Of a stretch of DNA of 42,767 bases, positions 42,639 to 42,767 are shown one piece after another (the stretch's first letter is position 1; the number at the start of each line of letters is the position of its first letter). Source of the DNA: Gammaproteobacteria bacterium. GTDB taxonomy: Bacteria > Pseudomonadota > Gammaproteobacteria > Steroidobacterales > Steroidobacteraceae. Position numbers and translations under genes: made by a program. The notes under the pieces are model-generated. The model was not told where the DNA came from and did no database searches. It saw nothing but the letters and a program-made list of their open reading frames with translations. The DNA lies in contig JANYLH010000042.1 in NCBI GenBank assembly GCA_025357915.1, positions 1 to 42,767 of the forward strand. Direction: 5' to 3'.

Positions 42639-42767
42639 CAAGTGAAGAGTTTGATCCTGGCTCAGATTGAACGCTGGCGGCGTGCTTAACACATGCAAGT
42701 CGAGCGGTAACAGGCGTAGCAATACGTGCTGACGAGCGGCGAACGGGTGAGTAATGCTTCGGAATCT
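42639..42767 (+). rRNA. rrs: 16S ribosomal RNA (5' end, cut by window)
   Basis: The sequence 'GAAGAGTTTGATCCTGGCTC' at 42644 onward is the universal 16S 5' region, followed by 'AGATTGAACGCTGGCGGCGT' and 'AACACATGCAAGTCGAGCGG'. The start is placed by alignment with E. coli numbering (G6 at 42644). About 129 bases are present; the rest lies beyond the window. The fragment is gammaproteobacterial in character but too short to place further. Confidence 0.97.

Overview
The window is GC-rich, gene-dense DNA from a gammaproteobacterium. The gene order closely recalls two Pseudomonas aeruginosa regions. One is pilT-pilU with pyrB/ruvX/yqgE/tonB/gshB facing pilGHIJ-chpA. The other is coiled-coil protein/bactofilin/erpA/M23 peptidase/tyrS. 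Several differences (no pilK or pyrR, a pyrK, and a ppx/ppk1 pair placed before the M23 gene) point to a lineage near the Xanthomonadales/Nevskiales/Steroidobacterales rather than Pseudomonas. The 129 bases of 16S rRNA at the right edge are too few to name it, so this placement is inference.

Layout. (1) 1-3110: three tandem PilT-family ATPases (pilT cut by the window edge, pilU, and a second PilU-like gene), closed by a bidirectional terminator. (2) 3138-4773, minus strand: a glycine-rich RRM protein and three small uncharacterised genes. (3) 4977-9825, minus strand: a tight operon gshB-tonB-yqgE-ruvX-pyrB-pyrK with three 4-base stop/start overlaps. (4) 10013-18572, plus strand: the pilus chemosensory (Pil-Chp) operon pilG-pilH-pilI-pilJ-chpA-chpC, with a PilJ that has lost its periplasmic domain and no pilK or chpB. 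(5) 18589-21316: rsmE-bioA (minus) and ampD (plus). (6) 21333-30096: a cobalamin-centred stretch with a PduO-type adenosyltransferase, a cobalamin riboswitch driving a BtuB-type receptor, hisN, an operon pdxH / membrane-anchored metzincin-like protein / btuD-like ATPase, a secreted Asp/Arg/Tyr-rich protein, tyrA and a btuC-like permease. (7) 30184-38636: rppH, coiled-coil membrane protein, bactofilin, erpA, ppx, ppk1 (minus), M23 peptidase (minus), tyrS. (8) 38674-42095: a secreted nidogen/thrombospondin-3/dockerin-like protein (minus) and a TIR-transmembrane-TPR protein (plus). (9) 42351-42767: tandem rRNA promoters, an antitermination leader and the first 129 bases of 16S rRNA.

How the genes fit together. 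Regions 1 and 4 form a twitching-motility module: retraction ATPases plus the chemosensory system that controls them. The TonB of region 3 may also serve it, as TonB3 does in P. aeruginosa. Region 6 covers B12 uptake across both membranes and its adenosylation, but no periplasmic binding protein is present. Region 7 pairs polyphosphate synthesis and breakdown and holds cell-envelope shape genes.

No CRISPR array, insertion sequence, prophage or tRNA was seen. The most unusual items are the third retraction-type ATPase, the sensor-less PilJ, the anchored HExxHxxGxxD metalloprotease-like protein, the TIR-TM-TPR protein and the nidogen/TSP3/dockerin protein.
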